Positions 20,131 through 32,739 of a stretch of DNA of 64,000 bases are shown here, piece by piece. Each line of letters starts with the position of its first letter. Within the stretch, counting starts at the first letter, position 1. Source of the DNA: Mycoplasmatales bacterium (GTDB lineage Bacteria > Bacillota_I > Bacilli_A > Mycoplasmatales > Metamycoplasmataceae); assembly GCA_013215715.1 (NCBI GenBank), contig JABSQT010000004.1, positions 57,674 through 121,673 on the forward strand, read 5' to 3'. Position numbers and translations under genes: made by a program. The notes beneath the pieces were generated by a model. It saw nothing but the letters and a program-made list of their open reading frames with translations. It made no database searches and was not told the DNA's origin.

Positions 20131-20883
20131 TTACTTTTTAGTATTAAATTTAGTTTTTAACAATTTATAATATTCATCATATAACGATCCTGAGAATGAA
20201 TAATTATATGTACCTGTAGTTACAGAACTTCAATTAGATTCTTTCTTGTTTGAGGAACGTTTATCATAATATCTTTTCATAACTTCATCATATCTATCAA
20301 CTTCTTTACGCATTTTTTCATCATCATATTTTTCAAAAAATACTGCATCTAATTTTGGTTTTACCTCTTCTTGTTTTTCAATGTGTCCAACAGTTAAACC
20401 AATAATTGGAAATACATTGCTTGGTAAATTTAAATCATTTATTAATTTATCCGCAACTGGTCTCATCCCACCAATATAACATGTACCCATTTCTAATGTG
20501 AGAGCAGCATCTACTACTGATTGTGCTTTGATTGTAGCATCTATTGTGCCAATATTTAATAACTCACTAAAATTACGATTATCCAATTCTCAATCTTTAA
20601 TGCCTTGTTTTTCATATGCATATTTTAATCTATTCATATCTCCAACAAAAAGAATGAATAAAGATGCTTTTTTAATATGTTCTTGATTTCAATTGTATTT
20701 AGATAATTTTGCAATCATCTCTTTATCTTGAATAAAAATAGCTGATGCTCCTTGGCCATTTATTGAAGTTGCACCTGCATTAACAACGTTTTTTAATATT
20801 TCAATATTTTCTTTTGAAATTGGTTTTTTAATATCCAAAGCTCGTTCCGATCTTCTATTTAATTGTTTTTGTGTAAATTCCAT
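20131..20883 (-). CDS. NADPH-dependent nitroreductase family protein
   Basis: This 250-residue flavoprotein resembles NfrA-type nitroreductases. The FMN-binding RRSERALD motif is at residues 10-17, and the QSVVDAALTLEMGTCYIGGMR segment and the GLTVGH strand are family hallmarks. It likely reduces FMN, disulfides or quinones with NAD(P)H; the physiological substrate is unknown. It is divergent from thyA across a 120-base promoter region and ends just upstream of the SRP RNA gene. Confidence 0.85.
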
Positions 20884-21003
20884 TTTTCCTCTTTTTCTAT
20901 ATTAATTATTTCAATGATATTTAAATATAGCTAACAACTTTATTTAAATGAAAACTTTATAATTAAATTATACATACACAACAGAATAATAGTAGGAGAT
21001 AAA

Positions 21004-21870
21004 ATGAAACAATATTTAACTTTGATGGAAGAGGTCTTAAAATCAGGTTCTAAAAAAGGTGATAGAACTGGAACAGGTACAATCTCTAAATTTGGAACAC
21101 AAAGGAGATATGATCTAACTGAAGGTTTTCCACTTCTAACAACTAAAAAAGTATTTTGAAAAGCAGTTGTTCATGAATTATTATGATTTATCAATGGAGA
21201 TACAAATATTAAATATTTAGTTGATAATGGAGTTAGAATTTGAAACGAATGACCTTATGAAAGTTTTAAAAAGAATCCAGAATATAAAAATGAAACACAA
21301 GCAGAATTTATAGAAAAGATTAAATCAGATGAAAAATTTGCCAAAAAATTCGGAGAATTAGGGCCAGTTTATGGAAAGCAATGAAGAAATTTTGAAGGTG
21401 TTGATCAATTAAAGAATGTAATTGAACAAATCAAAACAAACCCAAATAGTAGAAGATTAATTGTTTCTTCATGAAATCCACCATATATTGAAAGTATGGC
21501 TTTACCACCTTGTCATACCTTCTTCCAATTTTTTGTCAATAATGGAGAACTTTCATTACAACTTTATCAAAGATCGGCTGATGTATTTTTGGGTGTTCCA
21601 TTTAATATTGCATCATACTCATTATTATTAATGATGGTTGCTCAAGTAACAGGATTAAAAGCAAAAGAATTCATACACACAACAGGTGATACACATATTT
21701 ATTCAAACCACATCAATCAAGTTAATGAACAACTTTCAAGAAAGCCAAAAACATTACCAAGAGTTGAATTGAATAAAGATATAAAATCATTATTTGATTT
21801 TACATTTAACGATATCGAATTACACAATTATGATCCACACCCTTTAATTAAGGGTAAAGTTGCAGTATAA
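21004..21870 (+). CDS. thyA: Thymidylate synthase
   Basis: It methylates dUMP to dTMP with methylene-tetrahydrofolate. The 288-residue protein shows GDRTGTGT near the N-terminus, the catalytic [11 protein letters not shown] (Cys170), [13 protein letters not shown] and [10 protein letters not shown] ribosome site TAGGAG precedes the ATG. No folA (dihydrofolate reductase) is adjacent, although the ThyA reaction makes dihydrofolate. The gene stands alone and ends in its own terminator. Confidence 0.97.
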
Positions 21871-21888
21871 AATAGCATATGCTATTTT
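21871..21888 (+). terminator. Terminator after thyA
   Basis: The stem AAATAGC/GCTATTT with loop ATAT begins at the thyA stop codon and is followed by a T run. Confidence 0.8.
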
Positions 21889-21898
21889 TTTAATAAAA

Positions 21899-21918
21899 AA
21901 ACTTACCTTAGTAAGTTT
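21899..21918 (-). terminator. Terminator after polC
   Basis: The stem AAACTTAC (21899-21906) / GTAAGTTT (21911-21918) touches the polC stop codon and is followed by a T run on the minus strand. Confidence 0.8.
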
Positions 21919-24900
21919 TAAAATAGTGTTAATTGGTCAGTTTCTTCCATACCTTTAAATACACCTAGTTTATCTAATTTTTCTTTTGATGTTTTGTTTA
22001 ATGAAGAACGTTTCATAACATCTTCAACAGATGTAAATCCTCTTTCTTTTCTTGCTTTTACAATACTTACTGCAACAGCATCTCCAAGTCCATCAATGGT
22101 TGAGAATGGAGGGATTAATGTTCTTCCGTTATCGTGTATCTTTCATTCATTAGCAAGCGAGTTGTTGATATCAATATTCGAAACATTAAATCCACGTGCA
22201 TATAATTCTTCTGAAAGTTCTAAGATAGGAATTAAGTTTTCTTCTTTATTACTCAACCCTTCATCACCACGTTTATATCTTCTAGCTTTGAAGTCAATAA
22301 GAACTTCTTTAATTTTTTCTTTACCTTCCATTAATGTTTCAACATCAGAAACATCTGCTCTAGTTGTAAAGTAAGTTGCATAGTAAGCTAATGGGTGATA
22401 AAGTTTAAATCATGCAATTCTTCATGCCATTTTAACATAGGCTGTAGCATGTGCTTTAGGGAACATATACTTAATTTTTTTACATGATTCAATATATCAC
22501 TCTTCAACGCCTGCAGCTTTCATTTTCTCTTCCTGTTCAGGTGTCACTGATTTACCTTTACGCACTTGTTCCATAATAACAAATGATTCTTTTGAATCCA
22601 TACCTTTATTAATAAGATATGTCATAATATCGTCACGACAAGAAATAAGATCACCAATTTTTTTATTGTAATCACGAATTAAATCGGCACCATTATTTGT
22701 TCAAACATCCGTACCATGTGATAGACCAGAAATAGATACTAAGTCAGCAAATGTATCAACCTTAACTGATTTAAGCATTCCACGTACAAATTTTGTTCCA
22801 AATTCAGGAATACCCATAGCTCCAGTTGTTTCACCAGAAATATCTTGCGGCTCAATTCCCAATGCTTTTGGTGAAGAGAATAATGAAATAATTTTTTCAT
22901 CACAGTTAGGTATTTCCGTTGCAACAACGCCTGTTAATCTTTCCAACATTTTAATTGCGGTGGGATCATCATGTCCAAGTAAGTCTAATTTAAGAACATT
23001 ATCATGGATAGCGTGGAAGTCGAAATGGGTTGTTTTTCAAGCCGCATCAATATCATTCGCAGGGAAGTTTATTGCCGAGAAATCCTCAACATCAAATTCT
23101 CCAGGAATTATAATAATACCTCCGGGGTGTTGACCGGTTGTACGTTTTGTACCTTTAACATTTTTAGCCATGAATTCTGTGAATGCTCTAGAAATGGTTT
23201 TACCGTTTTCTTCTGCTCAAGCACGCACATAACCAAAGGCCGTCTTTTCAGCAACGGTAGAAATAGTCCCCGCACGGAAAGCATGTTTTTCACCAAATAT
23301 TCTTTTAACTTCTTGGTGAATGATTGGTTGATAATCACCTGAGAAGTTAAGGTCGATATCAGGAACTTTATCAGCTTCAAAACCAAGGAATGTTTCGAAT
23401 GGAATATCATGCCCTTCTTTATAAAGTATTTTTTCACATTTTGGACAATATTTATCTGGTAAGTCATATCCACACTTAAATTCTCCACCACCATGGAATT
23501 CAGAATATTTACAATTTTTACATACATAGTGTGCTGGTAATGGGTTTACTTCTGTAATACCTGAGAATGTGGCAACGATAGATGAACCAACAGATCCACG
23601 AGAACCAACTAAATAACCATCTTCTAGAGATTTAGCAACTAATTTATGTGAAATATAATAGATAATACCAAAACCATATTTAATAATATTACCAAGTTCT
23701 CTTTCAATTCTATTTGAAACAATTTCAGGTAATTCTTCACCATATTGTTCTTTTGCGGTTTTTCAAACAAGATTAGTTAATAATTCATCTGATTGATCAA
23801 TCTTAGGTGTGTATAAGTCATCTTTAATAACTTGAATTTCTTCAATTTGATCAGCGATAATATTTGTATTAGTAACAACTATTTCTTCAATCAGTTCTTC
23901 AATACCCAATCATGCAAATTGTTCTTTCATTTCATTGGTAGTAAGAAGTGATTGAACTGGATATTGAGGATTTCTTTCATTATATTTAAATAGATAATGC
24001 CTAACTCCTCCAAGTCCTTTTGCATTAATATAAACTGAATGGTAAATTGAGTCCATATCATCAATATAACGTGTATCACCTGTTGCCACAACTGGTTTAC
24101 CAGCTTTTTTAGCTTCTTCAATTATGAATTTAATGGAATCTTTAATATTTTGTTTGGAAATATTTCTTCTTGAAATTAAATGTGAGAAGTTTCTAAGAGG
24201 TTGAATTTCAATATAATCATATCTTTGAATATCATCAATTATTTGTTGTGTTGTACCAGTAAGCATTAAATCAACAAATTTAGATTTAATACCACCAGAA
24301 CCTATTAATAAGTTTTCTGATTTTGGTAAATCTTGTCAAAATAATCTTGGAGATTTAAAATATTGTTCTGTCAATGATTGAGAAACTAATTTAAATAACT
24401 CTTTTAAACCTTGATTATTCTTAGCTATCACTGAAACCTCTTTGGCAAAAGAAGTTTTATAAACCGTATCATTAATTTCAGCTGCTAAATCCTGAAGTGT
24501 CATAATTCCTTGACGTTTAAATCTTGCAATCATTGTTAATCAAGTATTAGCTAAAACTTCAGCATCATAATCAGCACGGTGAGCAACTGTTGAATCATAT
24601 GTATGACCATTTTTAAGAGCTACGTTTTCAAGTCTAAATCTTTTTTGATCAGGATCTAGTATTTTTGCAGCTGGTAATGTATCAACAACCACAGCATTTA
24701 AAGGTTCAAGATTATACTTGGCAAGTTTTTCATTGATAAATCCCATATCGAATGCTGCATTATGAGCGACAAGGACATATCCTTCAACATATTCACGAAT
24801 ATCTTTCATACCTTGTTCTTCACTAATGGCATCTTCACACATTTCTTGTGTGATACCTGTTAACTCCTGAATAAAATCTGGAATTTCTTTTGATGGTTTA

Positions 24901-26207
24901 ATGAAAAATTGTTTACGATCTACCATTTGTCCATCGATAACTTTTGTAGCACCAAATTCAATGATATCTTCAAAACGTGGTGATAAACCTGTTGTTTCAA
25001 GGTCAAATACAATATATTTAGCATCTGAAAGACCTTGGTCAGTTGGATTAATAACTGAATTAGCAACTTTATCAACCATATTGAAAGAACAACCATAAAT
25101 CGCTTTTATACCCTTTGATGAATTGTAGAATTCTGGAAATGATTGTACAGATTCGGAATCAAGTATAGCAATAGCGCTATGACCTCATTCTTTTGCTCTA
25201 TCTACATAATCACTAGCTGATGCAATACCATCCATAGTTGACATAATTGTCTTAGCATTTAATTCAATACGTTTTTTAATAGCGTTATCTTGTCTTTTAG
25301 ATTTCTTTGGTTTAATGGGAGCTATTTTATTAACTTTAATTTCATGTTGATTACCTTTATAAGTGTTTAATGTCATTTGACCTGAAACACTTACTCAACT
25401 ACCAACTTGATATTGATTATATTTTGCCGCTTCTTCTTCACCTTTTCCTGCAAAGATAGAAGTATATACAGCATCTTTGTAATCTGTAATAGCAAGTTCT
25501 ATAATATTTCAACCTGTTTTAGTAACTTTAATATCTCTTGCAAAAATTTCACCTTCAATAGTTACTCTTTCATTTTCAAGTTCCTTTGCTTCAGGTATTG
25601 AAAGTTCGATAGCTTTTGAATTGTATTTTTTAACCTTTTGATGTTCTATAGGCTCAGATTTTTGTGCATCAATTTTAGGAAGTTCTCTTTTAAGTATTTC
25701 TTCTTTTTCTTTTGCAGCAATTTCTAATAAGTTTCACTCCGGTTCTTTAAATATTAAATCAAAATTAATATCTTGAAAACCAAGCATCTTCATACCTCTT
25801 TGAATTTCGTTAGTTAAGGAATCTATTTTTTCTAATTGACTTTTAGTTTTAAATTCAATTTTCATTGTTTTATCTTCATAAGAAAATTGTTCTTTAGTCA
25901 ATTGCATAGATACATGAGGCATATTAATAAATGATCTAATTACATATTGAATATACTCAGCAATTAAACCCTCTTCTTCAGTAATTTCTTCAATTTTGAA
26001 ATTTAACTTTGCTCTAAATTCAAAATTTTCATTAATAGCTTCAATAAAATCAGCCATTACATCTATTGATGGTGTTTGTTCAAATCTAAAATATAATTCA
26101 AAGACGTCTTTTTCTAGTAATTTTGCTCCATAAATTTGAGCTTCTGATAGTTCTGGATGGATTTCATATTTAATTTTTTTTGCGAATGTTATAAACTTTT
26201 GTTTCAT
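21918..26207 (-). CDS. polC: DNA polymerase III alpha subunit, PolC type
   Basis: This is the replicative polymerase of low-GC Gram-positives, 1429 residues. In order there is an N-terminal domain, an OB fold (about 220-285), a PHP domain interrupted by the 3'-5' exonuclease (about 396-575; FDLETTG, and [11 protein letters not shown]), a Cys4 zinc module (CKNC...CPKC), the palm with the catalytic PDIDLNF, the [13 protein letters not shown] motif, and a C-terminal helix-hairpin-helix/tau-binding end. All segments share one frame when TGA is Trp. It is transcribed after cdsA, but a terminator lies between them. Confidence 0.97.
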
Positions 26208-26308
26208 AGTTATTAAATTATATAGTAAGGTTGAAAATTACCTTTAAAAAAACCTATTAAAAATAAATAACAAAGCATTTTTATGTATTTTTAAAAAAAG
26301 CAAAAGAA

Positions 26309-26333
26309 AAAAACCTACTGAAATTAGGTTTTT
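26309..26333 (-). terminator. Terminator after cdsA
   Basis: The stem AAACCTA (26311-26317) / TAGGTTT (26325-26331) overlaps the cdsA stop and is followed by a T run on the minus strand. polC lies about 100 bases further on. Confidence 0.75.
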
Positions 26334-27273
26334 ATCATACTAACATTTCAAAAATTAATGCAAATGTTATTGCTATAAATATCCAAGAATCAATTCTATC
26401 AAGAAGTCCCCCATGCCCAGGCATAATTTTCCCATAATCCTTAATATCCATTTCTCTTTTAAATGCAGAGAATGTTAAATCACCAACCGGAGAAACTATT
26501 GGTAAGGTTAAAGAAATACCAATAAACAGAATTATGTAACGTGACTTTGGAAGCATCAACGAGCTCTTAACAATATAAATACCACCATCGAACCTAAATA
26601 GACCTGTAAAGTGTATATAAAGCACAATATAAAGCATTGCAAATATATAACCTGTAATAAACCCTACTCATGTTTTCTTTGGAGAAATTTTAGGAGCTAA
26701 TTTTTTAGGGAATCTTTTACCTAATAATGAACCACCAATATATGCAAATGTATCAGATATAATTGCTACAGGAATTAATAACATAACAATTTTTCAATCA
26801 ATAACTGTTAATGAAAATATTATTCTAAAAAATAATCCTGATGCTATTGTGATAAATAAAGTATAAATATAACTCTTAACCTTACCTTCAGAATTTGCAA
26901 TAGGATCAAAGAGGATAAAAGTTAATAATATTGCTGGTATTAGTACCGTTGAAAAACCAATCATATGAGTAAGTTGCATTCTTCCCAATTCACCAGTACC
27001 ATCTCTAATGATATTAATAATCACAAAGTCTTTTTCAACTAAAAATACAGAAACAGTTAAAAAAGGGACTAAAATTTTAGTAATTTTATGCAATTTCATA
27101 TGTTTTATGAATTCATATGCACCATATATAGCTCCTAAAATCATAACAATTGAACCAAAGATTCTTCCACCTTCTCCACCTAAAACAATACAAATAAAAA
27201 TAGGAATTATAAGCAATGCAGCAATAATTGCTGATGGGTATCTTGGATTAATCTTTTTTATGTAACTTTTCAT
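26332..27273 (-). CDS. cdsA: Phosphatidate cytidylyltransferase
   Basis: It makes CDP-diacylglycerol, the precursor of phosphatidylglycerol and cardiolipin. The 313-residue membrane protein has about eight hydrophobic segments and the full CdsA signature, [21 protein letters not shown] followed by LLDRID. The last residue is a TGA Trp before TAA. Its product feeds cardiolipin synthase (40543-42024). The uppS gene that usually precedes cdsA is absent, as expected without a cell wall. Confidence 0.95.
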
Positions 27274-27308
27274 ATATATAATTATAGTAGAAAAAATCTA
27301 GGTTTTAC

Positions 27309-27860
27309 CTAGATTGTCATTAGCTCTTCAGTTTTTTCTTTTGTCATAATATCAATTTTAGCAATAAATGAATTTGTTAATTTTTGAATTTCATCAAGAT
27401 AATGTCTTACATCATCTTCTGAAAGTTCATCATCCTTCTTAATCATTTTATTTGCATCTTGTCTTGCTGCACGAACACCAATTTTAGCTTGTTCAGTAAA
27501 TTCACTCAATCCTTTAACCAATTGTCTTCTACGATCTGTTGTTAATTCCGGGAAAGTAATACGTGCTTGATGACCTTCATCGACAGCGTTTAAACCAAGT
27601 GAAGCTGAATTAATTACTGCGACAATATCTTTATTTATATTTTGTTCAAAGGGTTTGATTAATAATTGTCTTGGTTCTGGAACAGAAATTGATGCCAATT
27701 GATTAATTGGAGTTGATGTTCCATAATAATCCATTTTTACAGAGTTAAGAATCATTGGGTTTGCTCTACCAGCTGAAATTCTTGAAATGTTAATTTCATA
27801 ATTTTCTACAGATGTTTTCATTCCATCTTCAGCTTCCATTATATATAAATCTAATTCCAT
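27309..27860 (-). CDS. frr: Ribosome recycling factor
   Basis: RRF splits post-termination ribosomes with EF-G. The 183-residue product is of normal size and shows the family segments ISRISAGRANPMIL, YYGTSTPINQLASI, PFEQNINKDI and the long C-terminal helices with RAARQDANK. ATG 27860 is chosen because AAGGTGG lies 9 bases upstream; it follows the pyrH stop by one base, matching the usual pyrH-frr order. Confidence 0.96.
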   Translation of the reverse strand: MELDLYIMEAEDGMKTSVENYEINISRISAGRANPMILNSVKMDYYGTSTPINQLASISVPEPRQLLIKPFEQNINKDIVAVINSASLGLNAVDEGHQARITFPELTTDRRRQLVKGLSEFTEQAKIGVRAARQDANKMIKKDDELSEDDVRHYLDEIQKLTNSFIAKIDIMTKEKTEELMTI

Positions 27861-27861
27861 A

Positions 27862-28578
27862 TTATTTAACCACCTTAGTATGTTTAATTTTTCCTTCAAT
27901 TGCTTTTACTAATGCATTTTCTTCATTAATATTGAAAACCATTAGACTAACACCATTATCTCTAGCCATTGCTGCAGCTGTTGAATCCATAACCGCAAGA
28001 CCTCTTTCCAATAATTCATCGTATGTGATTTCAGTAATGTGTTTTGCTGAAGAATCAACTTTTGGATCTGCCGTATAAATTCCATCAGTTCCATTTTTAC
28101 CCATTAGAATAATATCTGCTCCAATTTCTGATGCTACAAGTGTTGAGGTTGTATCAGTTGTAAAGAATGGTCTACCTGTTCCACCAGCAAAGATTACTAA
28201 CTCACCTTGTGATAAATAATTTACAGCTTTTTCTTTAATATAGTATTCAGCGACCCTTTGATCAATGTTAACCGCAGATTGCACTCTTGTTTTAATTCCA
28301 CAACCTTCAAAACCAGATTGCAATGCAAGTGAGTTCATAATTGTTGCAAGCATTCCTATATAATCAGCTCTAGATCTTGGAATACCATTTTTTTCAGCTG
28401 AAGCACCCCTTCAAAAGTTACCTCCACCAACAACAACACCAACTTGAATACCTTGTTCTTGTATTTTCTTGATTTGCTCAGCAATTAATTTAACTTTCTT
28501 GAAATCAATTGATAAACTATCCGCTTTATTTGCTAAACCTTCTCCAGAAAGTTTAATAATAATTCTCTTATATTTCAT
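27862..28578 (-). CDS. pyrH: Uridylate kinase
   Basis: It phosphorylates UMP to UDP, taking the product of the pyr pathway into nucleotide pools. The 238-residue amino-acid-kinase fold protein has IIIKLSGEGL, GGGNFWRG (Trp as TGA) and AGGTGRPFFTTD. AGGGG precedes the ATG. It is first in pyrH-frr and is followed by cdsA 35 bases after frr. Confidence 0.96.
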
Positions 28579-28682
28579 ATAAAAACCCCTTTTTATTTTC
28601 TTTATGAATTATACATTAAATTAAAAAAAGCTCTTGTATTTTGTTAAATAATATTAACTAATTAAGTGAAATTTAAAATAAA

Positions 28683-28703
28683 AAAGAAACGAGTGTTTCC
28701 TTT
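28683..28703 (-). terminator. Terminator after ylxM
   Basis: The stem GAAAC (28686-28690) / GTTTC (28695-28699), extended by A-T/G-T pairs, is followed by T residues on the minus strand. It lies just past the ylxM stop. Confidence 0.6.
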
Positions 28704-28705
28704 AA

Positions 28706-28930
28706 TTATTCACCATTCATTTTCTTATTAATTTTATCAAGTTTCTTTTTACCTTTGCTAATGGCATCATGTATTGCACTTCTTGTAGTAGCAACAACTT
28801 CTGAAGCCTCTGCTAATGATAAATCTTCAATTCAACATAATTGAATAGCTTGTTTTTGTGTTTGTGTTAAAAAACCATTGTATTTATCAAAAAGTTCTAA
28901 ATAATATTCTCTTTCCTCTAATTTATTCAT
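28706..28930 (-). CDS. ylxM: YlxM-family SRP-associated helix-turn-helix protein
   Basis: The 74-residue protein has the sigma-like HTH of the YlxM/p13 family: LTQTQKQAIQLCWIEDLSLAEASEV, then TTRSAIHDAISKGKKKL. YlxM proteins are linked to the signal recognition particle. The start overlaps the ftsY stop by 8 bases, which supports the call; ffh, the usual next gene, is not here because a terminator follows. Confidence 0.9.
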
Positions 28931-30149
28931 CTTCCATTAATCCCTTAGTCATTCCATAAATAAATGCATCAAGATCAAATTCTTGTAAATCGTCCAATGA
29001 TTCTCCAAGCCCCATATATTTAACTGCAAGTTCTAATTTATCTTTAATAGTTAAAACAATACCACCTTTTGATGTTCCATCCATTTTTGTAAGAATAATA
29101 CCAGTTAATGGTGTCACTTCCTTAAATGATGTTGCTTGTGAAACACCATTTTGTCCTGTTGTTGCATCAATAACTAATAATGACTCATGTGGTGCATTAG
29201 GTATTTCTTTTTGAATAATTTTATTCATTTTAGCTAATTCATTCATTAAGTTAACTTTATTTTGAAGTCTACCTGCAGTATCAATAATTAATACATCATA
29301 GTCTTCTGCTTTGGCTTTTGTTACTGCGTCATAAACAACTGATGCAGGATCGATCCCTTCCTTAATTGGCTTAATAATTTCACAACCAATTCTATCAGCT
29401 CATACACCTAATTGTTCAACAGCTCCAGCACGGAATGTGTCTCCTGCAGCAATAAGGACTTTTTTACCTTCTTGTTTTAACATATTAGCTAATTTAGCTA
29501 TTGATGTTGTTTTTCCAGCACCATTAACTCCAACCATCAAAATAACATTGATTCTATCTTCTTCTATATTTAATGAAGTATCTATATTTGATTTATTTGT
29601 ATAAATAACAAACATTTTTTCAGCGATAATTTCATTAACAAGTGAAATATCAGTAACATTTTCAATTTTAACTTCTTTACGAACTTCATCAACAATATCC
29701 ATAACTAATTCTACTGAAATATCAGACATAATCAGTGCTTCTTCAAGATCTTCAAGATAATCTTCATCAACAGTGTTATGACGAGTTTGAAGTTCTTTTA
29801 AACGCCTAGAAAATGATGATCCAGTTTTGTTAAGACCAGCAACATATTTATCAAGTTTCTTTTCTTTTCTTTGTCTTTTAAGTTTTTCTTTTTGAAGTTT
29901 TTTAGCAATTTTCTTTTCTTTTAAAATAACTTCTTCAGATTTAACTTCTACAGTATCATCCAATGTAAAAGAATCGAATCTTTTGGCTCCTTTAAATTCT
30001 GAATCGAAAGTTTGATGTTCCATATCCATGTGATCTAAGTTAACTTGCGTAGTTTCTCCAACTTCTTTTTTCTTTTTTTCACTTTTTTTCTCTTCTCCAT
30101 ATGGGTCTAAAGTAAAAAGTCTCTTTTTTAATTTTTCAAAAAATCTCAT
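28923..30149 (-). CDS. ftsY: Signal recognition particle receptor FtsY
   Basis: FtsY docks SRP-ribosome complexes at the membrane. The 408-residue protein has a highly charged N-terminal A domain (Lys/Glu runs to about residue 105), the N domain, and the G domain with [10 protein letters not shown] (207-215), [16 protein letters not shown] and TKMDGT. TGA Trp occurs at WADRIG. Its partner SRP RNA is at 20031-20108. It is followed by the overlapping ylxM. Confidence 0.97.
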
Positions 30150-30197
30150 ACATATATTATATAGACAAGGAAACTTATATGTAGAAAATAAATAAAA

Positions 30198-30217
30198 AAA
30201 TCGCTTTATTGCGATTT
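30198..30217 (-). terminator. Terminator after the YihY-family gene
   Basis: The stem AAATCGC (30198-30204) / GCGATTT (30211-30217) is followed by T7 on the minus strand. It ends the ligA-gatCAB-yihY transcript upstream of ftsY. Confidence 0.8.
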
Positions 30218-30225
30218 CACATTAA

Positions 30226-31320
30226 TTATTTCTTAGAAATAGTTTTTTTAGCTATTGTCTTTTCTCCATAGTGTGTTTTATAGAACACAACATTAACAAT
30301 TAATCCAACATATATAAAATATGAAATTTGGAACATAGAAGCAGCAATAGTCATAAACATACCTAAAATACCGTAAGCCTCATATCTAAAGAATACTTTA
30401 GTTAATAATGTAAACAAAATGATAAATCCAGCAGTAGGAATTGTTGTTGCAAGAGCACCAGGGTGTACTTGCCTTCATTTTTGTTTAAATCTAGGTGTTA
30501 ATGTAAATAGTAATACTACACCCATATAAATACCACCAAAAGCACCAACAGAAAGAATTACATAATAAAGCACAGAATATCCCGTTGAATCTACATTCAC
30601 ACCCATACTTGTTATTAATCAAGGAATGATTGAAAGGAATATTAACCCGAGAGCTGCATATATCGTTACACAACCAACTATGAACATACCCCTAAACTTA
30701 TTCATCCAATATCCACCTACTTTATCATGTTCATAAACATATGATTCAGTATAAACAAACTTTGAAAATCCACCTGAAGCGATTCATAATGAAAGTAAAA
30801 TAATAACTACTAATGTAGAAATAGCTCCAGCGGTCTTAACATGTTTCAAGATACTTGTAAAAGTAGAGGCGTTACCACCTGTAAATGTATTCAAAGTATC
30901 TTCAACAAACGAAAATACTTGCGGAACATTTGAAACGATTAATAGCGTTAGTAAAATAATCGGCATAAATGCCATAATAAGATAAAACGCAAAGGCCGGC
31001 GGAATGAATAAGAAGTCGGAAGCCATAATACGTTTATAAGCTCTATCAATAATCTGATAGTTCTTCCTGTCATCCTTTCAGTGCTTAGGACGGATAGCTA
31101 GTCTAAGAGCTACTCAAATTATGGATTTAACAATTCTTTCTGCAATTGAAATTTTCTTAGGACGAATAATAATGTTTTGAACCAATCTTTTTGAAGATTT
31201 TTGAAATTTAAAACTTTTAATTTTAGTTCAAAGCGAAACTCTTTTACGTTTCTTTTGTCACCCTACTTTAATTTTCCCCTTGTGTTTTTCTTTATTTTTA
31301 TTAAAGAAATTTTTAAACAT
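30226..31320 (-). CDS. YihY/BrkB family membrane protein
   Basis: This 364-residue integral membrane protein has a very basic first 80 residues and about six membrane segments from residue 100 on (FLFIPPAFAFYLIMAFMPII, then AGAISTLVVIILLSL, then the YHPG-like VHPGALATTIPTAG). The last of these is a family mark of YihY/UPF0761, once misnamed RNase BN. A basic tail ends the protein. The function of the family is not settled. It follows gatB by 3 bases and ends with a terminator. Confidence 0.85.
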
Positions 31321-31323
31321 TTT

Positions 31324-32739
31324 TTATAATGCCTCCAGTTTTTCAACCACTAATTTATTTGAAACAATTGGGTTGGCTTGACCACGTGTTTGTTTCATTA
31401 GTGTTCCAAGAATGAATTTAGTTACACGTTCAGGTCTTGAACTATATTCAGCAACTAATTTTTCATTCTCTAAAATAATTTTATCAATAATAGGAAATAA
31501 AACTGAAGAATCAGAAATTTGTTTCATATTTTTTTCCTCAACAATTTGTTCTACAGTTGAGTTACCACCCATCAATAATGGCAATATTGTTTTTAGGTGT
31601 TTCCCTGAAATATCACCTCTATCTGTAAGAGTTATAGCTCTAGCAATTTCTTTAGGATCAATATTTAATTCTATAACTGGTATTGATTTTGAATTTGATA
31701 ATTGAACAATTTCTGAGAAGAAAACTTTAGCAAGTTTTTCTTTGTTTTCATAAGGAATTGAATCAAAATATTTAGCCATAGATAAATCAGCAACAAGAGA
31801 ATTAACATATTCTTGGTTTAACCCTAAGTTTTTAAATCTAGCTGTTGTTTCTCATGGGAGTTCCGGTAATTTTACAGAATCAATCATTTCTTGAGGTAAT
31901 TTAATTACTGGAATATTTGGCTCTGGGAAATATTTATAATCAGTTGCACTAGTTTTTGTACGCATTGTAATTGTTGAATTATTTTCAGCATTAAAACGTT
32001 TTGTATCCATTGTAATAACTTCATTAGTTAAAAGTTTTTTTGTTTGTAATGCAATTTCAAACTCAATAGCTTTTTGAGCATTAGAAATTGAATTCATATT
32101 TTTAATTTCTACTTTAACACCAAATTCTTTTTGCCCATATGGTCTTAATGAAATATTTACATCAGCACGCAATGAACCTTCTTCCATTTTTGCATCTGAA
32201 ATATTTAATGCTTTAGCTGTTTTTCTAATGGCATCAATATAAGCAGCTGCTTCTTTACCAGATCTAATAACTGGATTTGTAACTATTTCTAACAATGGAA
32301 CTCCAGCACGGTTATAGTTAAGTTGTGAAATTTCACCTGAATGAATTTGTTTAGCAGTGTCTTCTTCTAAATGAATTCTTTCAAGGGTAATTTCTTTTGT
32401 AACTCCATCAACAGTGATAGGAATTGAACCATTGGCACCAATTGGTCTTCTTTGTTGAGTAATTTGGTAACCTTTTGGTAAATCAGGATAGTAGTAATTC
32501 TTTCTATCGAAGTGTAACTCATGATCTATATCCATTTTTAGAGCTTTTCCAAGCATTATTCCATGTAGAACAGCTTGCTTATTTACAGTTGGAAGAGAAC
32601 CAGGGAAACCCAGGTCTATTGAGTTTACATTTGTATTTGGTTGTGCTTCATAATTATTAGCTGATGCAGAAAACATTTTTGTTTTTGTATTTAATTCTAA
32701 GTGAATTTCTATTCCAATAACAACTTCAAAATTATTCAT
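31324..32739 (-). CDS. gatB: Asp-tRNA(Asn)/Glu-tRNA(Gln) amidotransferase subunit B
   Basis: GatB binds and activates mischarged tRNA for conversion to Gln-tRNA(Gln) or Asn-tRNA(Asn). The 471-residue protein has VVIGIEIHLELNTKTKMF, the YYYPDLPKGYQITQ motif, EEDTAKQIH and the C-terminal YqeY-like helical domain (about 325-471). TGA is used at LPWETTA. The start overlaps gatA by 8 bases. Confidence 0.96.
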